Positions 51,660-60,003 of a DNA stretch of 64,000 nucleotides are shown here, piece after piece. Made by a program: the position numbers and the translations under genes. The notes under the pieces were generated by a model that was given only the letters and a program-made list of their open reading frames with translations, did not search any database and was not told the origin of the DNA. The DNA comes from Bacteroides sp. 224 (GTDB lineage: Bacteria > Bacteroidota > Bacteroidia > Bacteroidales > Bacteroidaceae): assembly GCF_010500995.1 (NCBI RefSeq), contig NZ_QVMK01000008.1:1-64000 (forward strand), written 5' to 3'. How positions within the stretch are numbered: the stretch's first letter is position 1; every line of letters begins with the position of its first letter.

Positions 51660-52844
51660 ATGAAGAAGATTTTGTTTATTTTTTCAGTTGTATTTTTGGG
51701 AGTATTCTCTTCGTGTGAGAGTGATAAGAGTTTACCTAAATCTAACCAAGAAGAAAATCTTGGCGATTTAATTGTCCCCAACGACTTTGATTGGAAAACT
51801 ACCAGGACTGTGACATGCAATATCCAGTCGAGTGTACCTACTGTGATTTATATTTATAATGCGGTAACTTGTGATGAAAAAGGATTGGTAGCAATATATC
51901 ATCCTATTGCGAATAAGGATAATGCATTTTCTTTGAAATTGGCTACTCATCTTAACGAGGTTTATCTAAAGTATTCGGATGTAGTGGTTCCTGTGAAAAT
52001 AGAAAATGGCATGCTTAATTATACCATACCTGAAACAGGTACAAGAGCTACCCGAACAATTGAGCCTTGTAATGGTTGCAATGAGAACGACATTATTTAT
52101 TTCCCTTGTTTGGGAGATTGGGCGACAGTGCTGTATGAAGATCTTTTCCCCAATGAAGGCGATTATGACTTTAATGATGTAGTTCTAAATTACAAACGTA
52201 CCTACTTCTTAGATATTGAGTCGAAAAGACTACAAAGAATCGTACTTGAAATGAGGGTAAATGCGCTTGGAGGTACATTAAATTATTATCCTTGTTTCAG
52301 GATAGATGGAGTTGCCAGAGAAAAAGTGTGGAGAATTGGGCTTCAGCCACAGGGAAATTTCACGTTTAAATTGGGTGATGATCCGGATAAGGATAAAGAT
52401 TCAACATTTAGGATTCTCGAAGTGAATGATAAACCTGTGGGATGTCAGTTCTTGAATACACTGCCTAATGAAAAGAAACGACCGAAATCAGAACTGAAAC
52501 ATTTTCTGATTGTAATTGATTTCTTACCAAATAATATGCCAACCTTAGGCGAATTAAGTTCACTGGATGTCTTTATTTATAATGATGACATGGAAATACA
52601 TGAAAGAGGTGGAGTACCGGCCTGGACAGAATGTCCGATCTTGGGTAAAGACTATTATTGCAGTATAAGAAATTTGGTGTGGGGAATCACTGTTCCTCTT
52701 GAAATTAAACACGCTACTGAGCGCACTAATTTCTTAAAAGCATATCCAAAGTTTAAGAGATGGGTTATAACCGGTGGTGTTGAGAACCAAAACTGGTACT
52801 ACGATGGTAAAGAAGAACATCTCTTTACTATTCCGGAAAATTGA
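51660..52844 (+). CDS. LruC-domain lipoprotein
   Basis: 394 residues. The lipoprotein signal ends in FSSCES. The LruC/DUF4842 landmarks are LYEDLFPNEGDYDFNDVVLNY near residue 160, a calcium-type loop, and the closing NFLKAYPKFKRWVITGG near 362 followed by WYYDG. Such proteins are exposed on the surface of Bacteroidetes and Leptospira; their function is not known. Single gene. Confidence 0.85.
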   Translation: MKKILFIFSVVFLGVFSSCESDKSLPKSNQEENLGDLIVPNDFDWKTTRTVTCNIQSSVPTVIYIYNAVTCDEKGLVAIYHPIANKDNAFSLKLATHLNEVYLKYSDVVVPVKIENGMLNYTIPETGTRATRTIEPCNGCNENDIIYFPCLGDWATVLYEDLFPNEGDYDFNDVVLNYKRTYFLDIESKRLQRIVLEMRVNALGGTLNYYPCFRIDGVAREKVWRIGLQPQGNFTFKLGDDPDKDKDSTFRILEVNDKPVGCQFLNTLPNEKKRPKSELKHFLIVIDFLPNNMPTLGELSSLDVFIYNDDMEIHERGGVPAWTECPILGKDYYCSIRNLVWGITVPLEIKHATERTNFLKAYPKFKRWVITGGVENQNWYYDGKEEHLFTIPEN

Positions 52845-52869
52845 TTTTTAAGCAAGTATTACAATGAAG

Positions 52870-52906
52870 AAGCCTGTTGAATAAAAAGTTCGGCAGGCTT
52901 TTTCTT
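52870..52906 (+). terminator. terminator after the LruC gene
   Basis: An AAGCCTG / CAGGCTT stem (52870-52876 and 52894-52900) with a 17-base loop and a T-rich tail. Confidence 0.7.
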
Positions 52907-52921
52907 TTATGGAATTACCGT

Positions 52922-52929
52922 TACCTTTG
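52922..52929 (+). promoter_or_regulatory. -7 box for the FecCD permease gene
   Basis: TACCTTTG, 39 bp upstream of the start at 52969; a TTTC lies 17 bp before it, slightly short of the usual spacing. Confidence 0.45.
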
Positions 52930-52968
52930 TACTCTTTCGTGTAAATCCGGCTTGAAACAGTAAAATAA

Positions 52969-53958
52969 ATGAAACGCATCTTCATATTGCTTTTTATCTT
53001 ATTTGTAGCAGCATTTGTTGCAGATATCCTCTTTGGAAGCATAAACCTTTCATGGACGGATTTTTGGGCAGTGCTAACCGGTAATAATGAAGATGTAATC
53101 TATAGAGAAATCATACTGAATCATCGTTTGCCTAAAGCCATTACAGCCATTCTTACCGGGGCTGCTCTCTCAGTGGCAGGTGTATTAATGCAAACACTTT
53201 TCCACAATCCGCTTGCTGGACCTGATGTGTTGGGAGTAACGTCCGGAGCAAGCTTGGGGGTTGCGTTTCTTACCCTTGGAACTTCTGTTCTTCCTTTCTG
53301 GATGATGGCGGGTTGGGGGCAGATATTGGCTGCTATTATAGGTGCAGTTGGCGTTTTGATGCTTGTGGTGATTGTATCAATCAGGGTGCCGCAAACTGTT
53401 TCCTTACTGATTCTTGGAATGATGTTCGGATACTTTGCCGGGGCAATAGTCAGTGTTTTGCAGAGCGTCAGCAACCCCGATACATTAAAACTCTTTGTAA
53501 CATGGACTTTCGGTAGCCTGAGTGCTGTACATTGGGAGTATATGAAGATCATGGCACCAATAATTCTTCTTGGAATTTTTATTGCTTTTATGCTTCAGAA
53601 GCAGTTGAATGTATTTTTGCTGGGTAAGAACTACGCCGGCGGATTGGGCATTTCAATTTCGCGTTTGCGATTACTTGTTATTTTGGCTACTGCTTTATTA
53701 GCAGGTACTTCAACAGCTTTTACCGGGCCTATTGCTTTTATCGGAATTACAATACCGCATATAGCCCGTGGACTTTTCCGTACTTCCAATCATCGGATTA
53801 TTTTGCCGGCATCAGTTTTATGTGGTGCAATTACTATGCTTATTTGTGATTTGATATCTCAACTTCCGGGTGCTAAAGGTACTTTACCAATAAATGCGGT
53901 AACGGCTTTATTTGGCGTACCTATTATTGTTTGGATTATTGTAAGAAATAAAGGTTAA
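52969..53958 (+). CDS. FecCD/BtuC-family ABC transporter permease
   Basis: 329 residues with about ten hydrophobic segments. Family motifs are NHRLPKAITAILTGAALSVAG, LAGPDVLGVTSGASLG and, at the C-terminal side, FTGPIAFIGITIPHIARGL, which contacts the ATPase. It would move a siderophore, heme or cobalamin across the inner membrane. Neither the ATPase nor a binding protein is adjacent: the next gene, 1 bp after the stop, is a SanA-like protein. The transporter is therefore incomplete at this locus. Confidence 0.9.
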   Translation: MKRIFILLFILFVAAFVADILFGSINLSWTDFWAVLTGNNEDVIYREIILNHRLPKAITAILTGAALSVAGVLMQTLFHNPLAGPDVLGVTSGASLGVAFLTLGTSVLPFWMMAGWGQILAAIIGAVGVLMLVVIVSIRVPQTVSLLILGMMFGYFAGAIVSVLQSVSNPDTLKLFVTWTFGSLSAVHWEYMKIMAPIILLGIFIAFMLQKQLNVFLLGKNYAGGLGISISRLRLLVILATALLAGTSTAFTGPIAFIGITIPHIARGLFRTSNHRIILPASVLCGAITMLICDLISQLPGAKGTLPINAVTALFGVPIIVWIIVRNKG

Positions 53959-53959
53959 A

Positions 53960-54607
53960 ATGAAAAATAAAAGAAAACTCTTTCGGAAAATGATTATAAT
54001 AGCTGTACCTTGTTTACTGGCTTTAATTGTGGGATGTAACCTTATAATAGCTTTGAGTACTTCCGGTAAGTGTTATGATAATACCTCGGATATTCCTTTT
54101 AATAATGTAGGGCTTTTACTGGGTACCTCTCCGGTATTGAGTAATGGAAACACCAATTTGTATTTTAAATATCGAATCGAAGCTGCCGCAGCATTGTATA
54201 AAGCAGGCAAAGTAAAATACTTCCTTGTAAGTGGCGACAACCGGAAGAAAGATTATAATGAACCGCTGGAAATGAAAAACGCATTGATTGAGCGTGGCGT
54301 GCCGGAAGAAGTTATCTATCTGGATTATGCCGGCTTTCGAACATTAGATTCTATGGTAAGAGCCAAACAGGTTTTCGGACAAACTAAATTTACCATCATC
54401 TCTCAAAGGTTTCATAATGAGCGAGCCATTTATATTGCCGGTAGGCACGATATTGAAACTATTGGCTTTGATGCAAAAGATGTCAGAGTAAAAACGGGGA
54501 TAAAAACCCGTATTCGCGAATGGTTTGCCCGGGTGAAGGTTTTTGTGGATTTGGTTATCAATAAAAAGCCTCGCTTCTTGGGAGAAGAAGTGCATATTCC
54601 TTCTTAG
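53960..54607 (+). CDS. SanA/ElyC-type DUF218 membrane protein
   Basis: 215 residues. One membrane segment near residues 12-31 (IIAVPCLLALIVGCNLIIAL), then a DUF218 fold with VGLLLGTSPVLSNG, VKYFLVSGDN, NEPLEMKNALIERGVPEE and FTIISQRFHNERAIYIA. E. coli SanA affects vancomycin exclusion at high temperature, and ElyC affects envelope polymer synthesis; the biochemical role is unclear. It begins 1 bp after the permease gene, so the two are co-transcribed. Confidence 0.87.
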   Translation: MKNKRKLFRKMIIIAVPCLLALIVGCNLIIALSTSGKCYDNTSDIPFNNVGLLLGTSPVLSNGNTNLYFKYRIEAAAALYKAGKVKYFLVSGDNRKKDYNEPLEMKNALIERGVPEEVIYLDYAGFRTLDSMVRAKQVFGQTKFTIISQRFHNERAIYIAGRHDIETIGFDAKDVRVKTGIKTRIREWFARVKVFVDLVINKKPRFLGEEVHIPS

Positions 54608-54620
54608 AAAAGATTTATAT

Positions 54621-54692
54621 TTGAACACAAAGACACAGAGTCTCTCAGTGGGAGTAATTAAAATCTCTGTGTCTTCGTGTCTCTATGTTCAA
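54621..54692. repeat. long ACACAGAG-type palindrome, copy 3
   Basis: Arms TTGAACACAAAGACACAGAG and CTCTGTGTCTTCGTG... ending ATGTTCAA pair with a few mismatches around a 28-bp middle. It lies between convergent SanA-like and META genes, where it may act as a terminator. Confidence 0.8.
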
Positions 54693-54700
54693 AAAAGAAT

Positions 54701-55486
54701 TTACTTAGCCAGTTTCAGAACTAAAGTTCCATTCTCACTATAAAGTCCCACGCTCTTATTATTAAGATCAAATGTTTTCACTTCGGTAAGTGCTTTCAAT
54801 ATCTTTTTTTCAAGAGTCATATCCGGACAAGCCATCATGGTAGCAGCCATTGGAGGGAAAGAAATAGCCGTTTGGTTATCTTCTTTAGTCATAAAAACAC
54901 CATTAATCATATTGCAGCCGGCATTACCATGAACTCTTTTTTTGTTGACATCAAAGTTGAGGAATGGTTTCTTTTCAAGATCAGAAGGAACAGCCTCGCC
55001 GTTCACCTCTACTATTTTCCATTCGCCTTCCAATGAAGCGGTTTTGCTTACTACTATTTTATGAGTTAATATAACTACAGGGCGATTACTGCTATTGGTT
55101 AATGCTATGTTTTCTCCCATTTTTTTGTATCCTTTTACATTCTTTAGTGCATTCAATACATTGTTTTCTAAAGTCATGTTCGGGCACATCATACGAGTGC
55201 TTGCCAATGCTCCCATATCTAAACTACCGGGTTTGGCATTTGTATCGAAAGAACCCATAATTCGGTTACAACCACTGTTACCATATACTTTTCCGGTAGT
55301 AGATTCAAACCCGATAAACGGATACTCTTGTCCTTCGGAAAGTACCACTTCCGAACCATTGATTTCCACAATACTCCATTCTCCGTTAATATCGGAAACA
55401 GTTGCTACCTCTTTCGCTGAGCGACAAGAAGATAGAGAAGCTATAGCGCATACTACGCATATAGTAAAGAATGTTCTTTTAATCAT
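54701..55486 (-). CDS. lipoprotein with two META (HslJ-like) domains
   Basis: 261 residues. Lipoprotein signal with lipobox LSSC near residue 20. Two META domains follow each other: the first with GEWSIVEINGSEV, GNSGCNRIMGSF and MMCPNMTLENNVLNAL; the second with GEWKIVEVNGEAV, GNAGCNMINGVF and MACPDMTLEKKILKAL. The parallel segments show an internal duplication. The HslJ relative in E. coli is linked to heat shock and novobiocin tolerance; the role here is unknown. Confidence 0.88.
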   Translation of the reverse strand: MIKRTFFTICVVCAIASLSSCRSAKEVATVSDINGEWSIVEINGSEVVLSEGQEYPFIGFESTTGKVYGNSGCNRIMGSFDTNAKPGSLDMGALASTRMMCPNMTLENNVLNALKNVKGYKKMGENIALTNSSNRPVVILTHKIVVSKTASLEGEWKIVEVNGEAVPSDLEKKPFLNFDVNKKRVHGNAGCNMINGVFMTKEDNQTAISFPPMAATMMACPDMTLEKKILKALTEVKTFDLNNKSVGLYSENGTLVLKLAK

Positions 55487-55602
55487 TATCTTATTATGTT
55501 TAAGTTAAAAAACTGATCTAATTTGTGCTTTTAAGTCATAATTATCAAAGCAAAGGTACATAAGATTATGAAGTGAACAAATTTCATATCGAAAAAGTTC
55601 TT

Positions 55603-56025
55603 TTACTTTATAGCTTCTATGCGGAAAGCATATTGATATGTACTGTTTTTCTTTATCTCATATTTGGGGCGAGGTCCCGGTCCACAGCTTGCATTTCCGA
55701 TGCCGCGTTGTATGCAGTCCAGATTCAACACCACTTCATTGCGACGGATGTTTTCAAGATCATGGCCATACTTTACCTGCCACAATTCCTGATCGGTGTA
55801 GTGCAGAGCCGAGAAATCGAATGTTCCGTTTGCAGTGATTTTGATACCTTTTCCGTTACTGTTGGTTAATGTAAGCCAGCGGGTATCGCATCTTTCTCCC
55901 ATTGTTTGTGCATGGGCGTAGTATTCGCGCATATCCTCTACGGTGCTGGAATACATTCCTATGTATGCTGCATTTTTACGGTCTTGGTAATTTTCCATTG
56001 GGCCGCGACCAAACCATGCCAATTG
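55603..56025 (-). pseudogene. C-terminal remnant of a GH2 beta-galactosidase
   Basis: Translation gives WFGRGPMENYQDRKNAA near the start and later YYAHAQTMGERCDTRWLTL, FSALHYTDQELWQVKYG and LDCIQRGIGNASCGPGP, the conserved C-terminal (Bgal_small_N) part of LacZ-type GH2 enzymes. Only about 140 of the usual 1000 or so residues remain. The natural stop at 55603 is kept. Upstream, homology ends exactly at the GTGCCAC palindrome array (56027-56113), through which the frame stays open to an ATG at 56142. No signal, barrel or active site is present, so it cannot be a working enzyme. Confidence 0.85.
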
Positions 56026-56026
56026 T

Positions 56027-56113
56027 TGCCGCAGGCTTGGCACAACTGTGCCACGCGCAAGGCACAGCAGTGCCACAGGCATGGCACACTTGTGCCACAG
56101 GCGTGGCACAAAA
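56027..56113. repeat. array of GTGCCAC / GTGGCAC palindromic units, locus 2
   Basis: Four imperfect units of the form (T/C)GTGCCAC(A/G)GGC(A/G)TGGCACA, the same as at 20048-20111. It abuts the broken end of the beta-galactosidase remnant. Both loci are followed by ACCCAAAG or GCCCAAAG within about 15 bp. Confidence 0.82.
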
Positions 56114-56279
56114 AGACAACCCAAAGACTCTGACTGCTTCATCCCAAAGAGTCTGTATGTTTATCCTCAATTTGGAAGTTATAGTGACTGCTGTTGAGGA
56201 TGGAATTATTTCAGAACACTTATTAAATAATATCACAGATTAATTTTATTGAACCGGTTAGAAGAACGGATTATTTCTG

Positions 56280-56287
56280 TATCTTTG
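56280..56287 (+). promoter_or_regulatory. -7 box for the carboxynorspermidine synthase gene
   Basis: TATCTTTG, 46 bp upstream of the start at 56334. Confidence 0.45.
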
Positions 56288-56333
56288 CTTTGTTATATCT
56301 ATATCAATAATCAAACAATTAAAGTACACTTAA

Positions 56334-57533
56334 ATGGGTAGAGTTCTTATTATTGGTGCGGGCGGTGTAGGAACCGTTGTGGCGCATAAAGTTGCACAAA
56401 ATGCGGACGTTTTTACTGATATCATGATTGCAAGTCGCACAAAGTCTAAATGCGATGATATTGTAAAAGCCATAGGTAACCCTAAAATTAAAACAGCAAA
56501 GATAGATGCTGACAATGTGGAAGAATTAGTAGCCTTATTTAATGATTTCAAACCGGAAATTGTTATTAACGTGGCTCTTCCATATCAGGATTTAACTATC
56601 ATGGAAGCATGTTTGCAAGCTGGTGTTAATTATCTGGATACAGCCAATTATGAGCCTAAAGATGTTGCTCATTTTGAGTATAGTTGGCAATGGGCCTACC
56701 AGGAGCGCTTCAAAGAAGCTGGTCTGACAGCTATTTTGGGTTGTGGATTCGACCCGGGAGTAACCGGTGTATTTACATCTTATGCAGCAAAACACTATTT
56801 TGACGAAATACAATACCTGGATATAATAGATTGTAATGCAGGAGATCATCACAAAGCTTTTGCTACCAACTTTAATCCGGAAATCAATATTCGCGAAATT
56901 ACTCAGAAAGGTCGTTATTATGAGAATGGAAAATGGGTAGAAACAGAACCGCTCGAAATTCACCGACCAATTGATTACCCGAATATAGGTCCGAAAGAAT
57001 CCTATTTACTTTTCCATGAAGAGTTAGAGTCCTTGGTAAAGAACTATCCTACCATTAAACGTGCCCGTTTTTGGATGACGTTTGGTCAGGAATACCTGAC
57101 TCATTTACGTGTTATTCAAAATATTGGTATGGCTCGTATTGACGAAGTAGATTATAATGGACAAAAGATTGTGCCCCTTCAATTCTTGAAAGCTGTATTG
57201 CCTAACCCACAAGACTTAGGAGAGAATTATACAGGAGAAACATCTATAGGTTGTTGTATCCGCGGCTTAAAAGACGGAAAAGAACGTACTTATTATGTCT
57301 ACAATAATTGTAGTCATGAAGCTGCTTATAAAGAAACTGGTATGCAGGGGGTAAGCTATACTACCGGAGTACCGGCGATGATAGGGGCTATGATGTTCCT
57401 GAAAGGTGAATGGGCTCGTCCGGGAGTATACAATGTAGAAGAATTCAATCCGGATCCGTTTATGGATCAGCTAAATAAGCAAGGACTTCCATGGCATGAA
57501 GTTTTTGACGGAAAAAACGAATTAAGTGAATAG
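56334..57533 (+). CDS. carboxynorspermidine synthase (saccharopine dehydrogenase family)
   Basis: 399 residues. The nucleotide motif LIIGAGGVGTVVAHK is at residues 5-19. It continues with PEIVINVALPYQDLTIMEACL, DTANYEP, LGCGFDPGVTGVFTSYA and YNNCSHEAAYKETGMQGVSYTTG, the pattern of carboxynorspermidine (or carboxyspermidine) dehydrogenase. It condenses aspartate semialdehyde with a diamine, using NADPH, to make carboxy(nor)spermidine for polyamine synthesis. Bacteroides uses this route for spermidine. The decarboxylase partner is not in the window. The stop overlaps the upstream end of the bcp frame; bcp and recA follow. Confidence 0.9.
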   Translation: MGRVLIIGAGGVGTVVAHKVAQNADVFTDIMIASRTKSKCDDIVKAIGNPKIKTAKIDADNVEELVALFNDFKPEIVINVALPYQDLTIMEACLQAGVNYLDTANYEPKDVAHFEYSWQWAYQERFKEAGLTAILGCGFDPGVTGVFTSYAAKHYFDEIQYLDIIDCNAGDHHKAFATNFNPEINIREITQKGRYYENGKWVETEPLEIHRPIDYPNIGPKESYLLFHEELESLVKNYPTIKRARFWMTFGQEYLTHLRVIQNIGMARIDEVDYNGQKIVPLQFLKAVLPNPQDLGENYTGETSIGCCIRGLKDGKERTYYVYNNCSHEAAYKETGMQGVSYTTGVPAMIGAMMFLKGEWARPGVYNVEEFNPDPFMDQLNKQGLPWHEVFDGKNELSE

Positions 57534-57540
57534 TGAGCAA

Positions 57541-57990
57541 ATGAAAGTAGGAGACAAAGCTCCCGAAATATTGGGCATCAATGAGCATGGGAAAGAGATT
57601 CGCTTAAATGATTATAAAGGAAAAAAGATTGTATTATACTTCTATCCTAAAGATAATACGTCCGGATGTACTGCACAAGCATGTAGCCTTAGAGATAACT
57701 ACGCCGAATTGCGTAAAGCAGGTTATGAGGTTATTGGAGTAAGTGTGGATAATGAAAAATCTCATTTAAAGTTTATTGAAAAGAATAATTTGCCATTCAC
57801 ATTGATTGCCGATACAGACAAAAAACTGGTGGAACGGTTTGGCGTATGGGGCGAAAAGAAAATGTATGGGCGTTCTTATATGGGCACTTTCCGTACCACC
57901 TTTTTAATTGACGAAAATGGAGTGATCGAACGAATTATCGAACCCAAAGAAGTAAAAACAAAGGAACATGCTGCTCAAATTTTGAAGTAA
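57541..57990 (+). CDS. bcp: thioredoxin-dependent peroxiredoxin (Bcp/PrxQ)
   Basis: 149 residues from the ATG at 57541, giving MKVGDKAPEILGINEHG; a GTG 15 bp earlier is less likely. Reduces hydroperoxides in the cytoplasm. The active-site region is YFYPKDNTSGCTAQACSLRDNY, with the peroxidatic Cys in SGCT and a second Cys five residues later (AC), the resolving Cys of the PrxQ type. It lies 7 bp after the polyamine gene and before recA. Confidence 0.93.
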   Translation: MKVGDKAPEILGINEHGKEIRLNDYKGKKIVLYFYPKDNTSGCTAQACSLRDNYAELRKAGYEVIGVSVDNEKSHLKFIEKNNLPFTLIADTDKKLVERFGVWGEKKMYGRSYMGTFRTTFLIDENGVIERIIEPKEVKTKEHAAQILK

Positions 57991-58107
57991 ACAAATCAAC
58001 AATTTATAAGATAGAATTAAAAAGTGAGAAGTCAATGGTGTTTATCTGACCTGACTATTAGCTACTGACTACTAACTCCTAAATTCTAACTCCTAAAACA
58101 AAACATT

Positions 58108-59145
58108 ATGGCAAAAAAAGACGAACTGAATTTCGACTCAGATAAACCGGTAGTAAGCGAGAAACTGAAAGCATTGCAAGCTGCCATGGATAAAATAGAA
58201 AAATCCTTTGGTAAAGGTGCTATCATGAAGATGGGAGAGAGTGTAGTGGAAGAAATTGAAGTAATTCCTACAGGCTCTGTAACATTAAACGCGGCATTGG
58301 GCGTGGGAGGATATCCTCGTGGTAGAATCATTGAAATCTATGGACCTGAATCATCCGGTAAAACAACCTTAGCTATTCATGCTATTGCAGAAACTCAAAA
58401 AGCGGGAGGAGTTGCTGCCTTTATTGATGCAGAGCATGCTTTCGACAGATTTTATGCTGCTAAATTAGGTGTAAATGTAGATGAACTTTATATTTCTCAG
58501 CCGGATAACGGAGAACAAGCTTTGGAAATTACTGAACAATTGATACGATCATCAGCCATTGATATTATTGTTGTTGACTCTGTGGCTGCTCTGACTCCCA
58601 AAGCCGAGATCGAAGGAGACATGGGAGAGAATAAAGTTGGATTGCAGGCGCGTTTGATGTCTCAGGCATTACGTAAATTGACTTCGGCTGTAAGCAAAAC
58701 CCGTACAACTTGTATCTTTATCAATCAGCTTCGCGAAAAGATCGGAGTGATGTTTGGTAGCCCGGAAACAACCACCGGTGGTAATGCATTGAAATTCTAT
58801 GCTTCGGTACGTTTGGATATTCGTGGTGGTCAACAGCTTAAAGACGGAGACGAAATAATCGGTAAACAAACCAAAGTAAAGGTGGTGAAGAATAAAATGG
58901 CTCCTCCTTTCCGCAGAGCCGAATTTGATATTATGTTTGGTGAAGGTATTTCGCGTTCAGGCGAAATTATCGATTTAGGTGCTGATCTTGGTATTATCAA
59001 GAAAAGTGGCTCGTGGTATAGCTATCAGGATACTAAATTGGGTCAGGGTAGAGATGCGGCTAAACTTTGTGTAAATGATAATCCGGAATTGGCAGAAGAA
59101 CTCGAAACACTAATATTTGAAGCGCTAAAAGCACAAGCAAAGTAG
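58108..59145 (+). CDS. recA: recombinase RecA
   Basis: 345 residues. DNA-dependent ATPase for strand exchange and SOS induction. Walker [10 protein letters not shown] is near residue 76, Walker [11 protein letters not shown] near 151 and the MAW-like region GAIMKMG near 34. Loop L1 appears as [21 protein letters not shown] and loop L2 as [20 protein letters not shown]. The upstream 117 bp holds loose repeats of CTAACTCCTAA. A terminator hairpin follows. The acidic C-terminal tail is short. Confidence 0.97.
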   Translation: MAKKDELNFDSDKPVVSEKLKALQAAMDKIEKSFGKGAIMKMGESVVEEIEVIPTGSVTLNAALGVGGYPRGRIIEIYGPESSGKTTLAIHAIAETQKAGGVAAFIDAEHAFDRFYAAKLGVNVDELYISQPDNGEQALEITEQLIRSSAIDIIVVDSVAALTPKAEIEGDMGENKVGLQARLMSQALRKLTSAVSKTRTTCIFINQLREKIGVMFGSPETTTGGNALKFYASVRLDIRGGQQLKDGDEIIGKQTKVKVVKNKMAPPFRRAEFDIMFGEGISRSGEIIDLGADLGIIKKSGSWYSYQDTKLGQGRDAAKLCVNDNPELAEELETLIFEALKAQAK

Positions 59146-59160
59146 AAACTAAAAATATTT

Positions 59161-59220
59161 GAGGCTATTCCATTATAGTTATCAGTAAGATAGCAAATTT
59201 CTATAATGAGATAGCCTCTA
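59161..59220. terminator. hairpin between recA and the unrecognised gene
   Basis: GAGGCTAT with ATAGCCTC plus CATTATAG with CTATAATG, a 16-bp stem interrupted by a 2-base bulge on each side and a 24-base loop (59161-59178 and 59202-59219). It serves both convergent genes. Confidence 0.75.
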
Positions 59221-59231
59221 ATTGTTCTTGT

Positions 59232-59813
59232 TTATTTTAGTTCATCTCCTTTTATGCCCAGTGCTTGCATAATGGGATAGGCTAACATCTCCCAATGAAA
59301 ATGGGTGTTTTCTTTAGGCTGATCCATACTGAACCAGGTGATATTCTTTCCTTTTATATTTTCAACCAAAGTAGAAACTGCATTTCCGTATTCTTCAGTA
59401 AAAGGAATGAGAATGATTCTTTTTACATCTATCGAATCTCCAATAATATTTAGTAAATCCGTATAAAGTTCTTCTCTTGATGTAATTTCCTCCGGAGAAA
59501 CACTTGCAAAAGAAAAGTCTCCTAAATGATTTTGAAATCCAACTCCGTCTAACTCATTTTGTAGGTCGGAAGGATAGCAGTGATTTATCTTTTTTGTGCT
59601 TTTATCATGAACAAGTAATACCTGGATATCATTACTTTCGGTAGGAAGAGAAGCATCAAAAGCTAAATAAGTTACCAAATTTGACAGGTCGATTTCGGTT
59701 AATGTTCGTTGCAACATTTGTTCAAAGTTCTTCTTGAAATCGGCTATAATCATATTCAGAAAAGTAGCATCGATAAGCATTACTGTTTCGGGAAATTGAA
59801 CTTTTTGATTCAT
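59232..59813 (-). CDS. unrecognised cytoplasmic protein
   Basis: 193 residues, no signal or membrane segment. I do not recognise the family. The sequence alternates predicted strands and helices: VMLIDATFLNMIIADFK near the start, VTYLAFDASL near 46, IQVLLVHDK near 63, YTDLLNIIGDSIDVKRIILIPF near 117 and ITWFSMD near 156. The strand-ending acidic residues (MLIDA, LAFDA, LLVHD) are reminiscent of PIN/NYN-type folds, but the conserved DSD motif is not evident. It is convergent with recA, divergent from clpB. Confidence 0.7.
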   Translation of the reverse strand: MNQKVQFPETVMLIDATFLNMIIADFKKNFEQMLQRTLTEIDLSNLVTYLAFDASLPTESNDIQVLLVHDKSTKKINHCYPSDLQNELDGVGFQNHLGDFSFASVSPEEITSREELYTDLLNIIGDSIDVKRIILIPFTEEYGNAVSTLVENIKGKNITWFSMDQPKENTHFHWEMLAYPIMQALGIKGDELK

Positions 59814-60003
59814 TGTTTATATGTTATTGTTTTGACTGAATAAAGATACAATATTCCTTTTATTGAGCAGCTATACAATATGTCTTTTTGTCTTTCGATG
59901 CTTTCTTTTTACTGTTATTTTGTCAGAATTTATTGTTTGGCAAATCTTTTGGATGCTATTGATTGTTATTTAATTAAAGAAAAAATAAAAGGAGAAAAGA
60001 TAT

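Noticed and set aside
55902-56243. Open frames on both strands over the GTGCCAC array
   Set aside because: Repeats without stop codons keep several frames open; the translations are repetitive and overlap the beta-galactosidase remnant.
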